Positions 50,301 to 57,777 of a DNA stretch of 64,000 bases are shown here, one piece after another. Source of the stretch: Hymenobacter piscis (lineage in GTDB: Bacteria; Bacteroidota; Bacteroidia; Cytophagales; Hymenobacteraceae); assembly GCF_018760735.1 (NCBI RefSeq), contig NZ_JAHHZN010000020.1:16657-80656 (forward strand), given 5' to 3'. A program made the position numbers and the translations under genes. Under the pieces are notes generated by a model, which did not search any database, was not told where the DNA came from, and worked only from the letters and a program-made list of their open reading frames with translations. Positions within the stretch are counted from its first letter, which is position 1, and each line of letters opens with the position of its first letter.

Positions 50301-50652
50301 ATGCACGCTTATTCCCTTGATTTACGCACCCGCGTGGCGGCCGCCTGCCGCGAACCGAATGCCCGCCAAATCAAGTGGCTAAACGCTTTGGTGTAATCCG
50401 CTCGTTCGTGGGCGAGCTGTTACGGCGGGAATGGGAGACCGGCTCGCTGGCGCCAAAACCAGCCAGTGGCGGTCCCGAACGTCTGCTCTCGGCCGACGAT
50501 CAGGCCTGGCTCGTGGCCTACGTGGGGGAGCACGCCGACGCCACGCTGGCCGAGTTGAACACAGGCTGGCAGGCCCACTCGGGTCGTTCCGTTTGCCAGA
50601 CCTGCATCTGGGACGTGCTCAACGAGCACGGGCTACGCCGTAAAAAAAAACT
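50301..50652 (+). pseudogene. IS630-family transposase, N-terminal fragment
   Basis: Begins MHAYSLDLRTRVAAACREPN, then a frameshift near 50370 leads to VAKRFGVIRSFVGELLRR and LLSADDQAWLVAYVGEHADATLAELNTGWQAHSGRSV, the typical IS630 helix-turn-helix and linker region. It stops abruptly at 50652 in a miniature-element end, so the DDE domain is missing. The 147 bp before it (50154-50300) hold only a possible IS end (TTATAGCGGTTTCGTAAACA). Confidence 0.8.
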
Positions 50653-50826
50653 GGAGAGCATCAAAAAGTGTGGGGCAGTGGGGCTAGGCGGCCATCGGTA
50701 GGGGCTCAGCTGGGAGAGCATCAAAAAGTGTGAGGCAATCAGGTTAAGCGCTTACCGGCAGGGCTTCCGCCAACAGTGTTCAAGAGCTTGGTGACCGCGA
50801 CTGCCCCACACTTTTTGATGCTCTCC
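50653..50826. mobile_element. Miniature elements C (solo left end) and D
   Basis: A left end at 50653-50677 is followed 60 bp later by a second left end (50713-50737); the only right end is at 50802-50826. D is thus 114 bp, and C is a fragment or an alternative outer boundary. They interrupt the IS630 fragment. Confidence 0.8.
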
Positions 50827-50948
50827 CAACACCCCTGAATCCATTGATACCAAAAGGCGCGGCGTTTAAGCTGGCGCTGAGCTACCGAGTGCCCACGCAG
50901 TAACGTCTTGATCTAAAATAGAACATTTTATAGTGGTTTCATAACGAA

Positions 50949-50977
50949 AACCAGATAATTATACTATCTGGTTTTTT
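50949..50977 (+). terminator. Intrinsic terminator
   Basis: AACCAGATA (50949-50957) and TATCTGGTT (50965-50973) with a 7-nt loop, followed by TTTT: a classical rho-independent terminator, 13 bp before the exonuclease start. The rest of 50827-50989 shows nothing else. Confidence 0.75.
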
Positions 50978-50989
50978 GTTGTTTTTTCG

Positions 50990-51550
50990 GTGATTGGTTT
51001 CGATAATCCTTACTTATCGAAACCTAATGATTTTCTAGCCGGCGATCCTGACGATTCATGGATATTTTACATATCTCTCGATACCGAAACCACCGGCCTG
51101 CCGGCCCGCGACCACCAGCCCCTGAGCCTGGCCCTGCTTAACCGCGCCGGCCAGGTGCTGCTGCACACGCTCCTCCGCCCCGTGCGCCGGACCCGGTGGC
51201 CCGAGGCCGAGCGGGTGCACGGCATCCGGCCCGACCAGGTGCTCCGCGCCGGGGTGCCGACCCTGGCCGAGCTGACCCCACCGCTGGCGGACCTGGTGCG
51301 GGGCCAGCACCTGGTCATCTACAACGCCGCCTGTGATACGCAGATCCTGGCGCCGGTGCTGGCCCTCGGCCCCCCGGCGCAGATCCACTGCCTGCTGGAG
51401 GAATTTACCGCCTTTTACGGGGAGTGGCATCCCGAGGGCCGGGCGCTGCGCCGGCAGCGGCTGGCGGTGGCCGCGGCCTACGTGCTGCACGAGTGGCAGG
51501 GCCCGGCCCATTCGGCGCTGGCCGACACCCACGCCGCGCGCGCCGTCTAG
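50990..51550 (+). CDS. DnaQ-like 3'-5' exonuclease, shortened by an amber codon
   Basis: 186 residues from GTG 50990 (no ATG precedes the first motif). DEDDh residues are present: YISLDTETTGLP (D, E), LVIYNAACDTQI (D), HSALADTHAARAV (H, D). The TAG at 51548-51550 comes right after the last motif; the same frame continues for 33 sensible codons (RYLHEPAERARVDAERRRRQ) to a TGA at 51650 that overlaps the recombinase ATG. TGG to TAG would explain it (AVWRYL). The fold is complete, so activity may survive. Repair or proofreading-type exonuclease, coupled to a recombinase gene. Confidence 0.8.
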   Translation: MIGFDNPYLSKPNDFLAGDPDDSWIFYISLDTETTGLPARDHQPLSLALLNRAGQVLLHTLLRPVRRTRWPEAERVHGIRPDQVLRAGVPTLAELTPPLADLVRGQHLVIYNAACDTQILAPVLALGPPAQIHCLLEEFTAFYGEWHPEGRALRRQRLAVAAAYVLHEWQGPAHSALADTHAARAV

Positions 51551-51648
51551 CGCTACCTGCACGAGCCCGCCGAGCGGGCGCGCGTCGACGCCGAGCGCCG
51601 CCGCCGGCAGCTGCCCCTGGGCACGGACCCTGCTTTCCGCGCCTGCGC

Positions 51649-52626
51649 ATGAGCCTGCCCACCCCTTCCGCCGCCGGTGCCTGGGAAGTAGGCCCCGCCC
51701 GCAGTATGGAGGAATTCACCCGCGAGGCCCAGGACTACCTGACCCGCAGCCAGCAGGGCACCGTCAACACCCAGCGGGCCTACGCCGGCGACTGGCAGCG
51801 CTTCACGGCCTGGTGCCACACGTATGACCGCCAGCCGCTGCCGGCGGAGCCCGCCACCGTGGCCGGCTTTCTGACGGACCTGGCCCGGGAGAAAAAAGTC
51901 TCGACCATCCAGCGCCACCTGGCCGCCATCAGCAAGGCCCACCGCCTGGCCCGGCTCCCTAACCCGGCCAGCGACGAGACGGTGAAGGATCTGTTTAAGG
52001 GCATTGTCCTGGAAAAGAAGCAGCAGCTCAAACAGGCCCAGGCCTTTACCCTGACCCACTTCAAGCGCCGGGTGCAGGCCATTGAGCAGGACCGCCCTGA
52101 CGGGGTGCGGGACCGGGCGCTGCTGCTGCTGGGCTTCGCCGGGGCCTTCCGCCGCGACGAGCTGAGCCAGCTGCAGATCGAGGACCTGACCTTCGACGAG
52201 GAGGGGCTGATCGTCCGGCTGCAGCAGAGTAAATCCAACCAGACCGGAGCCCCCGAGGAAAAAGCGCTGGTGTATTCAGCCGACCGGCGCACCTGCCCCG
52301 TCCGGGCCCTGCGCGACTGGCTGCAGCTGCTGGCCGAGGCCGGGCGCACCAGCGGCCCGCTGTTCGTCTCCTTCCACAAAGGGCAGCGCCTGGGCCGGCG
52401 CCGGCTCAGTGGCGTGACCATCAACAAGCTGGTGCAGCACTACCTGGGCGGGCAGTACTCCGCCCACTCGCTGCGGGCGTCGTTCGTGACCATTGCCAAG
52501 CTGGGCGGGGCCGACGACTCGAAGATCATGAATCAGACCAAGCACAAAACCGCCGACATGATCCGGCGCTACACCCGGCTCGACAACATCCGCCAGCACA
52601 ATGCGGTGATTGATCTGGGCTTGTAG
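51649..52626 (+). CDS. Tyrosine recombinase/integrase
   Basis: 325 residues from ATG 51649, which overlaps the original exonuclease stop (ATGA). SAM-like core-binding domain (SMEEFTREAQDYLTRSQQGTVNTQRAYAGDWQRFTAWC), then the catalytic domain: Arg in LLGFAGAFRRDELSQL, Lys region QQSKSNQTG, His-x-x-Arg in YSAHSLRASFVT and Tyr in MIRRYTRLDNIRQHN. Complete. Could integrate or resolve a mobile unit, or resolve plasmid multimers. No obvious att core was located by eye. Confidence 0.93.
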   Translation: MSLPTPSAAGAWEVGPARSMEEFTREAQDYLTRSQQGTVNTQRAYAGDWQRFTAWCHTYDRQPLPAEPATVAGFLTDLAREKKVSTIQRHLAAISKAHRLARLPNPASDETVKDLFKGIVLEKKQQLKQAQAFTLTHFKRRVQAIEQDRPDGVRDRALLLLGFAGAFRRDELSQLQIEDLTFDEEGLIVRLQQSKSNQTGAPEEKALVYSADRRTCPVRALRDWLQLLAEAGRTSGPLFVSFHKGQRLGRRRLSGVTINKLVQHYLGGQYSAHSLRASFVTIAKLGGADDSKIMNQTKHKTADMIRRYTRLDNIRQHNAVIDLGL

Positions 52627-52654
52627 ATGATACGGCCCACAACCGCTTAACTTG

Positions 52655-52803
52655 ATGCCGATGGACCTACTGGATCTGATCCTGCACGAAACCGAGAGTA
52701 CCCGGCTCGATTTTAAACAAACAGCCTATAACCCGGCGGCAAGCCCCGAATTTATTAAGGATGTACTGGCCATGGCCAACGCCAACGTCGAGGGGGACCG
52801 GTA
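52655..52803 (+). pseudogene. 5' fragment of an AlbA_2-domain gene
   Basis: MPMDLLDLILHETESTRLDF followed by KQTAYNPAASPEFIKDVLAMANANVEGDRYLV is the first 50 residues of an AlbA_2 domain. At about 52800 the sequence switches into transposase coding DNA in another frame. The start lies 28 bp after the recombinase stop, suggesting it was once a neighbour in the same operon. Confidence 0.75.
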
Positions 52804-53505
52804 CTTGGTTGCGGGTCTTCGAGGTGCTGCGTTCGCAGGGGCTGCAAGCCAATCAAGCAGTGGAATTTTTCACGGACGGCGCCGCGGTGCTGCGGTCGCT
52901 GACCAGCTACCTGAGTGCGGAGTCCACCCACATCCTGGACTGGTTTCACCTGACCATGCGCCTGACGGTGCTGCAGCAGTACGCGCTGGGCTTTGCTCAG
53001 GTCGACGCGGCTGGGGGAAAAGCGCTGCAAGATGGCTTGACTAGCATCAAATGGCACCTCTGGCACGGCAACGCCGAGCGGGCCCTGGAAAAAATACTGG
53101 ACTTGGACGATATCCTGACCACGCACCAAGACGACCCGCTGGTGGCCAAGAAATACAGCAAGTGCAAACCATTGGCCCGGCTACTGGCTGATTTTCACAC
53201 CTACGTGGAGCAGAACAGCGGCTTCATTGTCGACTACTCGGAGCGCCATCACTACGGCGAACGGGTGTCTACGGGCTTTGTGGAGTCGGCGGTAAATCAG
53301 GTGCTGGCCAAGCGAATGGTGAAGCGACAGCAGATGCAGTGGACCAAAAGGGGGGCGCACCTGCTCGTACAGGCCCGAACCAAAGTGCTCAACGAGGAAT
53401 GGGAAGACTGTTTTCGGCAGCAGTATCCCGGCTTCCGGTCAGTGCCAGCAGGACCGATGCAGATGGCCGCCTAACCCTATTGCCCCACACTTTTTGATGC
53501 TCTCC
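52803..53505 (+). mobile_element. 5'-truncated ISKra4-like element with transposase 3' part
   Basis: The frame ending at 53474 encodes about 220 residues of a transposase C-terminal part: VEFFTDGAAVLRSL, HILDWFHLTMRLTVLQQ, FIVDYSERHHYGERVSTGFVESAVNQVLAKRMVKRQQMQW. The HILDWFH block with ESAVNxVxxKR recalls ISKra4-type transposases. The right end (TGCCCCACACTTTTTGATGC, to 53505) is the parent of the miniature elements at 43-51 kb. No left end or start codon remains, so it cannot make transposase. 53506-53720 holds no clear gene. Confidence 0.7.
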
Positions 53506-53720
53506 AAGTGTGCGCCGGCCTCTGGAATTTTCACCTAACCCCTTGATCCATCAATCGCAACACGTCTAATAGCTGTCCAAATCGCAAATGAAGTATTATT
53601 TCTTTGACAGCTACTTTGGGGCTGGAGAAGAACTTGCTTTCTTGTGCTTGCCTTTCTTCGCTCGCGTTGCCTACCTGTACTGGTTCGCGGCCAAGCCGAA
53701 GGACTTATGCCCTTGGAACC

Positions 53721-54317
53721 ATGAAATACGCCTCCTCTGGTGACGAAGAAGAAGCGCTGCCCAATCTGTTGGGACTCTCGTCGTTGGCAGAAGTGCAGCA
53801 GGCGGAAACCGAAGGCTTCCTATTGGCCGAGCAGAGCTTGTTGAACGAGCTGCGCGAGGACGAGGTCTTTGACGAGGCCTACATTCAGGAAATCCACCGG
53901 CGCGCCCTCGGTCGGGTCTACGGCTTCGCGGGGCATTACCGCACCGTCAACCTCTCCAAAGGTGGCTTCGCTTTTCCGGCGGCGCGGCACCTGCCTAAAA
54001 ACATGGCGGATTTTGAAAGGGAAATGCTGCGGCCCTTGCCCCACAGTTGGCCCGATGCCACGTCCCTGGTGCGCGACGTGGCCCGCGTCCACGCCGAGTT
54101 GTTGTTCCTTCACCCGTTTCGGGAAGGCAACGGCCGCACCGCGCGCGTGCTGGCCAACCTCATGGCCTACAAAAACGGCTCGACCAGCTTCCAATGGGAA
54201 GCATTGGCCGAGCCAGGACGTTTTAAGTTGTATGTGCAGGCCGTGCAAGCCGCTGGGCTGCTCCAGTACGAGCCCATGCAGGCCGTTATCGCAAGCGTGT
54301 TGCCCCCGTCTCCGTAA
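53721..54317 (+). CDS. Fic-family AMP-transferase-like toxin (FicT/VbhT-like)
   Basis: 198 residues from ATG 53721. Fic core with the complete active-site loop HPFREGNGRTAR (H131), preceded by GRVYGFAGHYRTVNLSKGGFAFP (flap). No inhibitory (S/T)xxxE(G/N) motif in its own sequence, so it should need an antitoxin: one is encoded on the opposite strand, overlapping its last 32 bases. Fic enzymes of this size modify targets such as gyrase and topoisomerase IV by adenylylation. Stand-alone maintenance module, with no membrane or secretion signal. Confidence 0.88.
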   Translation: MKYASSGDEEEALPNLLGLSSLAEVQQAETEGFLLAEQSLLNELREDEVFDEAYIQEIHRRALGRVYGFAGHYRTVNLSKGGFAFPAARHLPKNMADFEREMLRPLPHSWPDATSLVRDVARVHAELLFLHPFREGNGRTARVLANLMAYKNGSTSFQWEALAEPGRFKLYVQAVQAAGLLQYEPMQAVIASVLPPSP

Positions 54318-54474
54318 CCGAAGTGCCCACTGTTTTACGCAGCCGCCCTTCATCGGCGCGAATGCCTTCCACACGGGCCGAGCCCACGGCATTGCGCACC
54401 AACATTTGCTGACGCTCTGCTCCCTCCCGCAGGTGCGGGTAGCGGTCTACGATTCGTTTGCCAGTCGCTTTCAT
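54286..54474 (-). CDS. VbhA-like Fic antitoxin, convergent with its toxin
   Basis: 62 residues from ATG 54474. RQQMLVRNAVGSARVEGIRA contains the class I inhibitory motif S32-x3-E36-G37, which blocks the ATP site of Fic toxins. It overlaps the 3' end of the fic gene by 32 bp on the opposite strand. Antitoxins of VbhA type are normally upstream on the same strand, so this arrangement is unusual; the mRNAs would also be complementary. Confidence 0.7.
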   Translation of the reverse strand: MKATGKRIVDRYPHLREGAERQQMLVRNAVGSARVEGIRADEGRLRKTVGTSVTETGATRLR

Positions 54475-54580
54475 AATTATTACGGTTTCTGCCTTGCTAG
54501 TACAAAGTACGGATAATTATCATTCCAGGCCACATAAACTACAGGACCTGTTCACTGAAACAAGGGCAACGGTGAGCCTA

Positions 54581-54940
54581 CTACCCTTCGCCTTGCTTAG
54601 AAGTGTTCACAAATATTGCCACCAATCGGGCTTCCAGGTTTTGTTCCACCAACCAGCCGTTGTCCCACGCAGTTGTTTCGAAACACCACCCGTCACTGCC
54701 GGCGAGCATGAGCGTGTCGTCCCATTCTTCCACGACCGGTCCCATGCGGCGTTGCACTTCAACTAAGGGCATGCCCAGGCACACGCCCGAGGGCAAGGTG
54801 CCGGTATAGCCAGCAAACACGCCGACTTGGTCCACTAGTCCGTCGCGGGCCCACACTGACACGGCGCCAAACCGGTATACGGTGAGCGTAGGCAACGTTT
54901 CAACCACGGGGGAGGGAGCTTGGAGTAGCACTTCCGCCAC
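54581..54940 (-). CDS. Small protein of unknown function
   Basis: 119 residues from GTG 54940. Predicted mixed alpha/beta, no membrane segment. FGAVSVWARDGLVDQVGVFAGYTGTLPSGVCLGMPLVEVQRRMG resembles small SMI1/immunity-like or YuiB-type hypothetical proteins, but I cannot assign a family. With the IS5-type element removed it would follow the gene at 55769-56860 by only a few codons, so the two formed an operon that the insertion split. Confidence 0.55.
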   Translation of the reverse strand: MAEVLLQAPSPVVETLPTLTVYRFGAVSVWARDGLVDQVGVFAGYTGTLPSGVCLGMPLVEVQRRMGPVVEEWDDTLMLAGSDGWCFETTAWDNGWLVEQNLEARLVAIFVNTSKQGEG

Positions 54941-54951
54941 GGGCTGCCCTA

Positions 54952-55756
54952 GAGTGTGTGGACAGTCATGTTTAACTTTGCGGGATGCGACGCCACGAAC
55001 TTACGGAGCGTGAATGGCAACTGATTCAGCCACACACGCTTGGGCAGGCCGGTACGGCCGGCGGCACCGGCCGCGACAACCGCCATTTTGTCAACGCCGT
55101 GGTCTACCGGGTGCGCACAGGCTGTGCCTGGCGCGACCTGCCCGAACGGTTTGGCCCCTGGAACACGGTCGCCCGACGCTTTCGCCGCTGGGCGCTGGCG
55201 GGGGTCTGGGAGAGCCTGTTCCAGGCGGTGCAGGAGCCGGATTATGCCTGGGTGCTGGTCGACTCGACCACGGTCAAAGCCCACAAAGCCGCCGCCGGCC
55301 AAAAAAAAGCACGGCCGCGGCCGAAAGCCTAGGCCGCAGCCGGGGCGGCTTCTCGACGAAGGTGCATGCCGTGGTGGACGCACTGGGCAACTGTCTGCTG
55401 CTCAAGCTCACCCCAGGCGAACAAGCCGATTGTAGCGTGCTACCGGAACTGCTGGCTGCCTTGCCCGAAAAGCCCGGTGCTGTGGTGGCCGACAAGGCCT
55501 ACGACACGAACGCCGTGCTAGCGGCGGTGGCCGGGCAACACGCGCACGCCGTGATTCCGCCCAAGGCCAACCGCCTAGACCAGCGGGCCTATGATGAGAA
55601 CCTGTATGCGGACCGCAACAAAGTCGAACGCTTCTTTGGCCGGCTCAAGGAGGCGCGGGGCTTTGCCACCCGCTACGAGAAAACTGCCACCTGCTTCTTA
55701 GCCAGTGCTCACCTGCTCGCCGCCCTCGATTGGCTCCGATGACTGTCCACACACTC
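54952..55756 (+). mobile_element. IS5-family element (IS427 group), TA target duplication
   Basis: 805 bp. GAGTGTGTGGACAGTCAT at 54952 and its exact complement ending at 55756 are terminal repeats; TA flanks each side (54950-54951, 55757-55758). Inserted between two co-directional unknown genes. Confidence 0.92.
54985..55742 (+). CDS. IS5/IS427 transposase in two frames (-1 frameshift)
   Basis: First frame from ATG 54985: MRRHELTEREWQLIQPHTLG, CAWRDLPERFGPWNTVARRF, WVLVDSTTVKAHKAAAGQ (first Asp), stopping at 55332. Second frame, -1 relative, carries SRGGFSTKVHAVVDALGNCL, VVADKAYDTNAVL (second Asp) and ENLYADRNKVERFFGRLKEARGFATRYEK (Glu), ending at 55742. The run of eight A at 55301-55308 lies at the join and is the probable programmed slippage site, as in other IS427-group members. 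All DDE residues present, so likely active. Confidence 0.9.
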
Positions 55757-55768
55757 TAGTCCCGCCGA

Positions 55769-56860
55769 TTATATAATGTTGCGGCCGGTTTGCGTGATGG
55801 TGACGTCCTTACCCGCTATCGTAAGGCAGTGCAGCGCCTCCAATTTGGCGAGCGTGCCGCGGATCTCCTGCTCTGTCAGGCTACCATCGTAGTGCTGGAT
55901 TATCTGCTCCACGGTCTTAGGGCTTGGTGTGGGATATTTCAGGAACCGCAGCATGGAGTCGTCCCGGTAAGTGAACCCCCGCTTAAAGAAGAACTTATAA
56001 CTGGCATCGTCTGCTAGTGCTCGCTGAACCCATTCCCAACTGTGAAACAGCTTCCATATGTCGTAATGTTGGTTATGCCGCTGTCGGTCGAGCTCATACG
56101 GGACCCCCGCATAGATGATGGTCGCGAAACGGGGCTTGCGGCGGGTATTCTCGGGCGGTTCGTAAGCGGCCAGTTTCTCTTCCAACGATTCGGTCAAACG
56201 GGCCTGGATTTCCACCAGTGCCTCCGGTTCCAGCGTCACGATGGGGACGGTGTCCTGGCTCAAGCCTGGCAGCAAGGCGGAATCGATGTAGGGAGCAACG
56301 TCGAAGTTGTCGAAATCGCTGACGTAACCGACCGAGCGGTACACGTTATCCTTGTAGACGTATAGGTACACTCCATCGTGCTGGGGCTCATCCTGTTGAA
56401 TGCGGGCTTTTTGCTCCCGGCGTAGCTGGCAGGTGTGGCAAATATCCTTCGGCACGTATGGGCTGTCAGAGGGTAGGATGAGCTTACCGCAATCGGCACA
56501 GGTAATGGCGTGCTCCCGCTCAGTCCAGCGGGGGCAATCAAGGTCGGGTTCCTCGGAGGGCAAGTATAGGGTTAGGCCATACGTACCATGGGTCTGCTCC
56601 ACAAAGGTTTTGACGAATTCGGCTTCGGGCCAGGGCGGTACTTGGCCACTGAAGAGTCGCAAATCGTTGCCCAGCGTCACCGTACCTAGGGGGTGGCGTT
56701 CGGTTCGTTGCAGGGGCCAGATGCCCCTCTTCACATACACGCTCAGACACAAATACCAGCCCTGCGTGTCGCCGTCCCAGAGCGCTTCTAGTACGGTAGG
56801 TTTGCCGCTCACCTGCTGCAGGGCATAGTCTAGGGAGTCGAACGAGGTAATATCGGGCAT
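55769..56860 (-). CDS. Unknown protein with a zinc-ribbon-like motif
   Basis: 363 residues. Two CxxC pairs in CADCGKLILPSDSPYVPKDICHTCQLRREQ (about residues 120-150) suggest a structural zinc. Upstream part (GTVTLGNDLRLFSGQ, HGTYGLTLYLP) and downstream part (PENTRRKPRFATIIYAGVPY) have no recognised domain. The C-terminus (KTVEQIIQHYDGSLTEQEIRGTLAKLEALHCLTI) looks like a small winged helix. Likely intact. It was followed directly by the 54581 gene before the IS5 insertion. Upstream lies the first 28-bp repeat. Confidence 0.7.
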   Translation of the reverse strand: MPDITSFDSLDYALQQVSGKPTVLEALWDGDTQGWYLCLSVYVKRGIWPLQRTERHPLGTVTLGNDLRLFSGQVPPWPEAEFVKTFVEQTHGTYGLTLYLPSEEPDLDCPRWTEREHAITCADCGKLILPSDSPYVPKDICHTCQLRREQKARIQQDEPQHDGVYLYVYKDNVYRSVGYVSDFDNFDVAPYIDSALLPGLSQDTVPIVTLEPEALVEIQARLTESLEEKLAAYEPPENTRRKPRFATIIYAGVPYELDRQRHNQHYDIWKLFHSWEWVQRALADDASYKFFFKRGFTYRDDSMLRFLKYPTPSPKTVEQIIQHYDGSLTEQEIRGTLAKLEALHCLTIAGKDVTITQTGRNII

Positions 56861-56928
56861 GGAGGGAACAGGCGTAGTACGCGTACAGAAAGAAAAAGAA
56901 TAGGAAGGCGTATGTCGCTCTCAGATGT

Positions 56929-56956
56929 GTTCAGCCAAACGGCCCGAAGGTAAACG
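56929..56956 (+). repeat. 28-bp cassette-boundary repeat, copy 1
   Basis: Begins GTTCAGCCAAACGG and ends CCGAAGGTAAACG. GGAGCGT follows at 56974-56980, 17 bp after the repeat, then a plus-strand gene. Confidence 0.85.
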
Positions 56957-57038
56957 AGCGCCATTAAATCATAGGAGCGTTTGAATTGTACCTTCCGTAA
57001 TACTGCTTGCTCTTCTTACTAAACTTAGCTTCCTGCTT

Positions 57039-57677
57039 GTGCGAACGTACCAAAAGCTGCTTTGCCTGGCGGCCCTGCTGCTCAGACCTTTGGTCGGAAC
57101 AGGTCAAAGCGCTCCGCCGCGTTATTCAGTTCACTTCCACGCCCATTCCGGTGTCACTGGCTCGGATTTCCGGGTCGAGCTAACGCGCGAGGCCGAGGCC
57201 CTTGTGCTCCGCTTCGGGCGGTTGGACAGCCTCCAACGCACGGCCCTACGCCGGGACCCGCGCCTAGCAGCGGTTGAATCTGCGCTCCAAGCCCCGAGGC
57301 TGCCGGCTGCGGAAAAAACCGCCGCGCTGCAGCGCGTGGCGGCCTTGCAAAACCAGTACACGGTCTACCGCTGGGACAGCCTGCGCGTGCCAACCGCTGG
57401 GCACCGGGCCTTGGTGCTAGCCCTCGATTCCGTGTACCGGAGCCCGGCCGCGCACCTCGAACGGGCCGATGCAAACCGCGGCCGCATCGTGCTCGATGGC
57501 ACTTCGGTCGACGTGGTGGTGAAGGCCAGGCAGCAACCAGAGAAAAACGTGTACGCGCTGTCCCCTTCGCCGACCTCGCATCCCCAACTCTACCGCTTGC
57601 TGCATGTGGCACTCGACCTCTACCGCCAGCAGCAACCGGCCGCCCTGCTCGACCAGCGATACACATATGGGTACTGA
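57039..57677 (+). CDS. Exported protein of unknown function
   Basis: 212 residues from GTG 57039. Signal peptide (LLCLAALLLRPLVGTGQS), then a mainly helical region (LTREAEALVLRFGRLDSLQRTALRRDPRLAAVESALQ) and a C-terminal part with LDGTSVDVVVKARQQPEKNVYALSPSPTSHPQLYRLLHVALDLYRQQQ. No family recognised. It lies between two copies of the 28-bp repeat, about 80 bp after the first and 50 bp before the second, like a single-gene cassette. Confidence 0.65.
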   Translation: MRTYQKLLCLAALLLRPLVGTGQSAPPRYSVHFHAHSGVTGSDFRVELTREAEALVLRFGRLDSLQRTALRRDPRLAAVESALQAPRLPAAEKTAALQRVAALQNQYTVYRWDSLRVPTAGHRALVLALDSVYRSPAAHLERADANRGRIVLDGTSVDVVVKARQQPEKNVYALSPSPTSHPQLYRLLHVALDLYRQQQPAALLDQRYTYGY

Positions 57678-57727
57678 GACTGGTGCGAATCCATGAAAGC
57701 AGGGAGGGTCCAGGCAGGATAGTTTAA

Positions 57728-57755
57728 GTTCACCTAAACGGTCCGATGGTAAACG
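57728..57755 (+). repeat. 28-bp cassette-boundary repeat, copy 2
   Basis: GTTCACCTAAACGGTCCGAT then GGTAAACG; three or four mismatches to the consensus. No GAGCG box follows; the next gene converges from the other side. Confidence 0.75.
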
Positions 57756-57777
57756 GCCGGGACTTCCATTTCTCTAG

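Noticed and set aside
53588..53743. 51-residue hydrophobic frame just before the first fic gene, considered as an antitoxin or leader
   Set aside because: No inhibitory motif, and it overlaps the fic start in another frame; likely chance.
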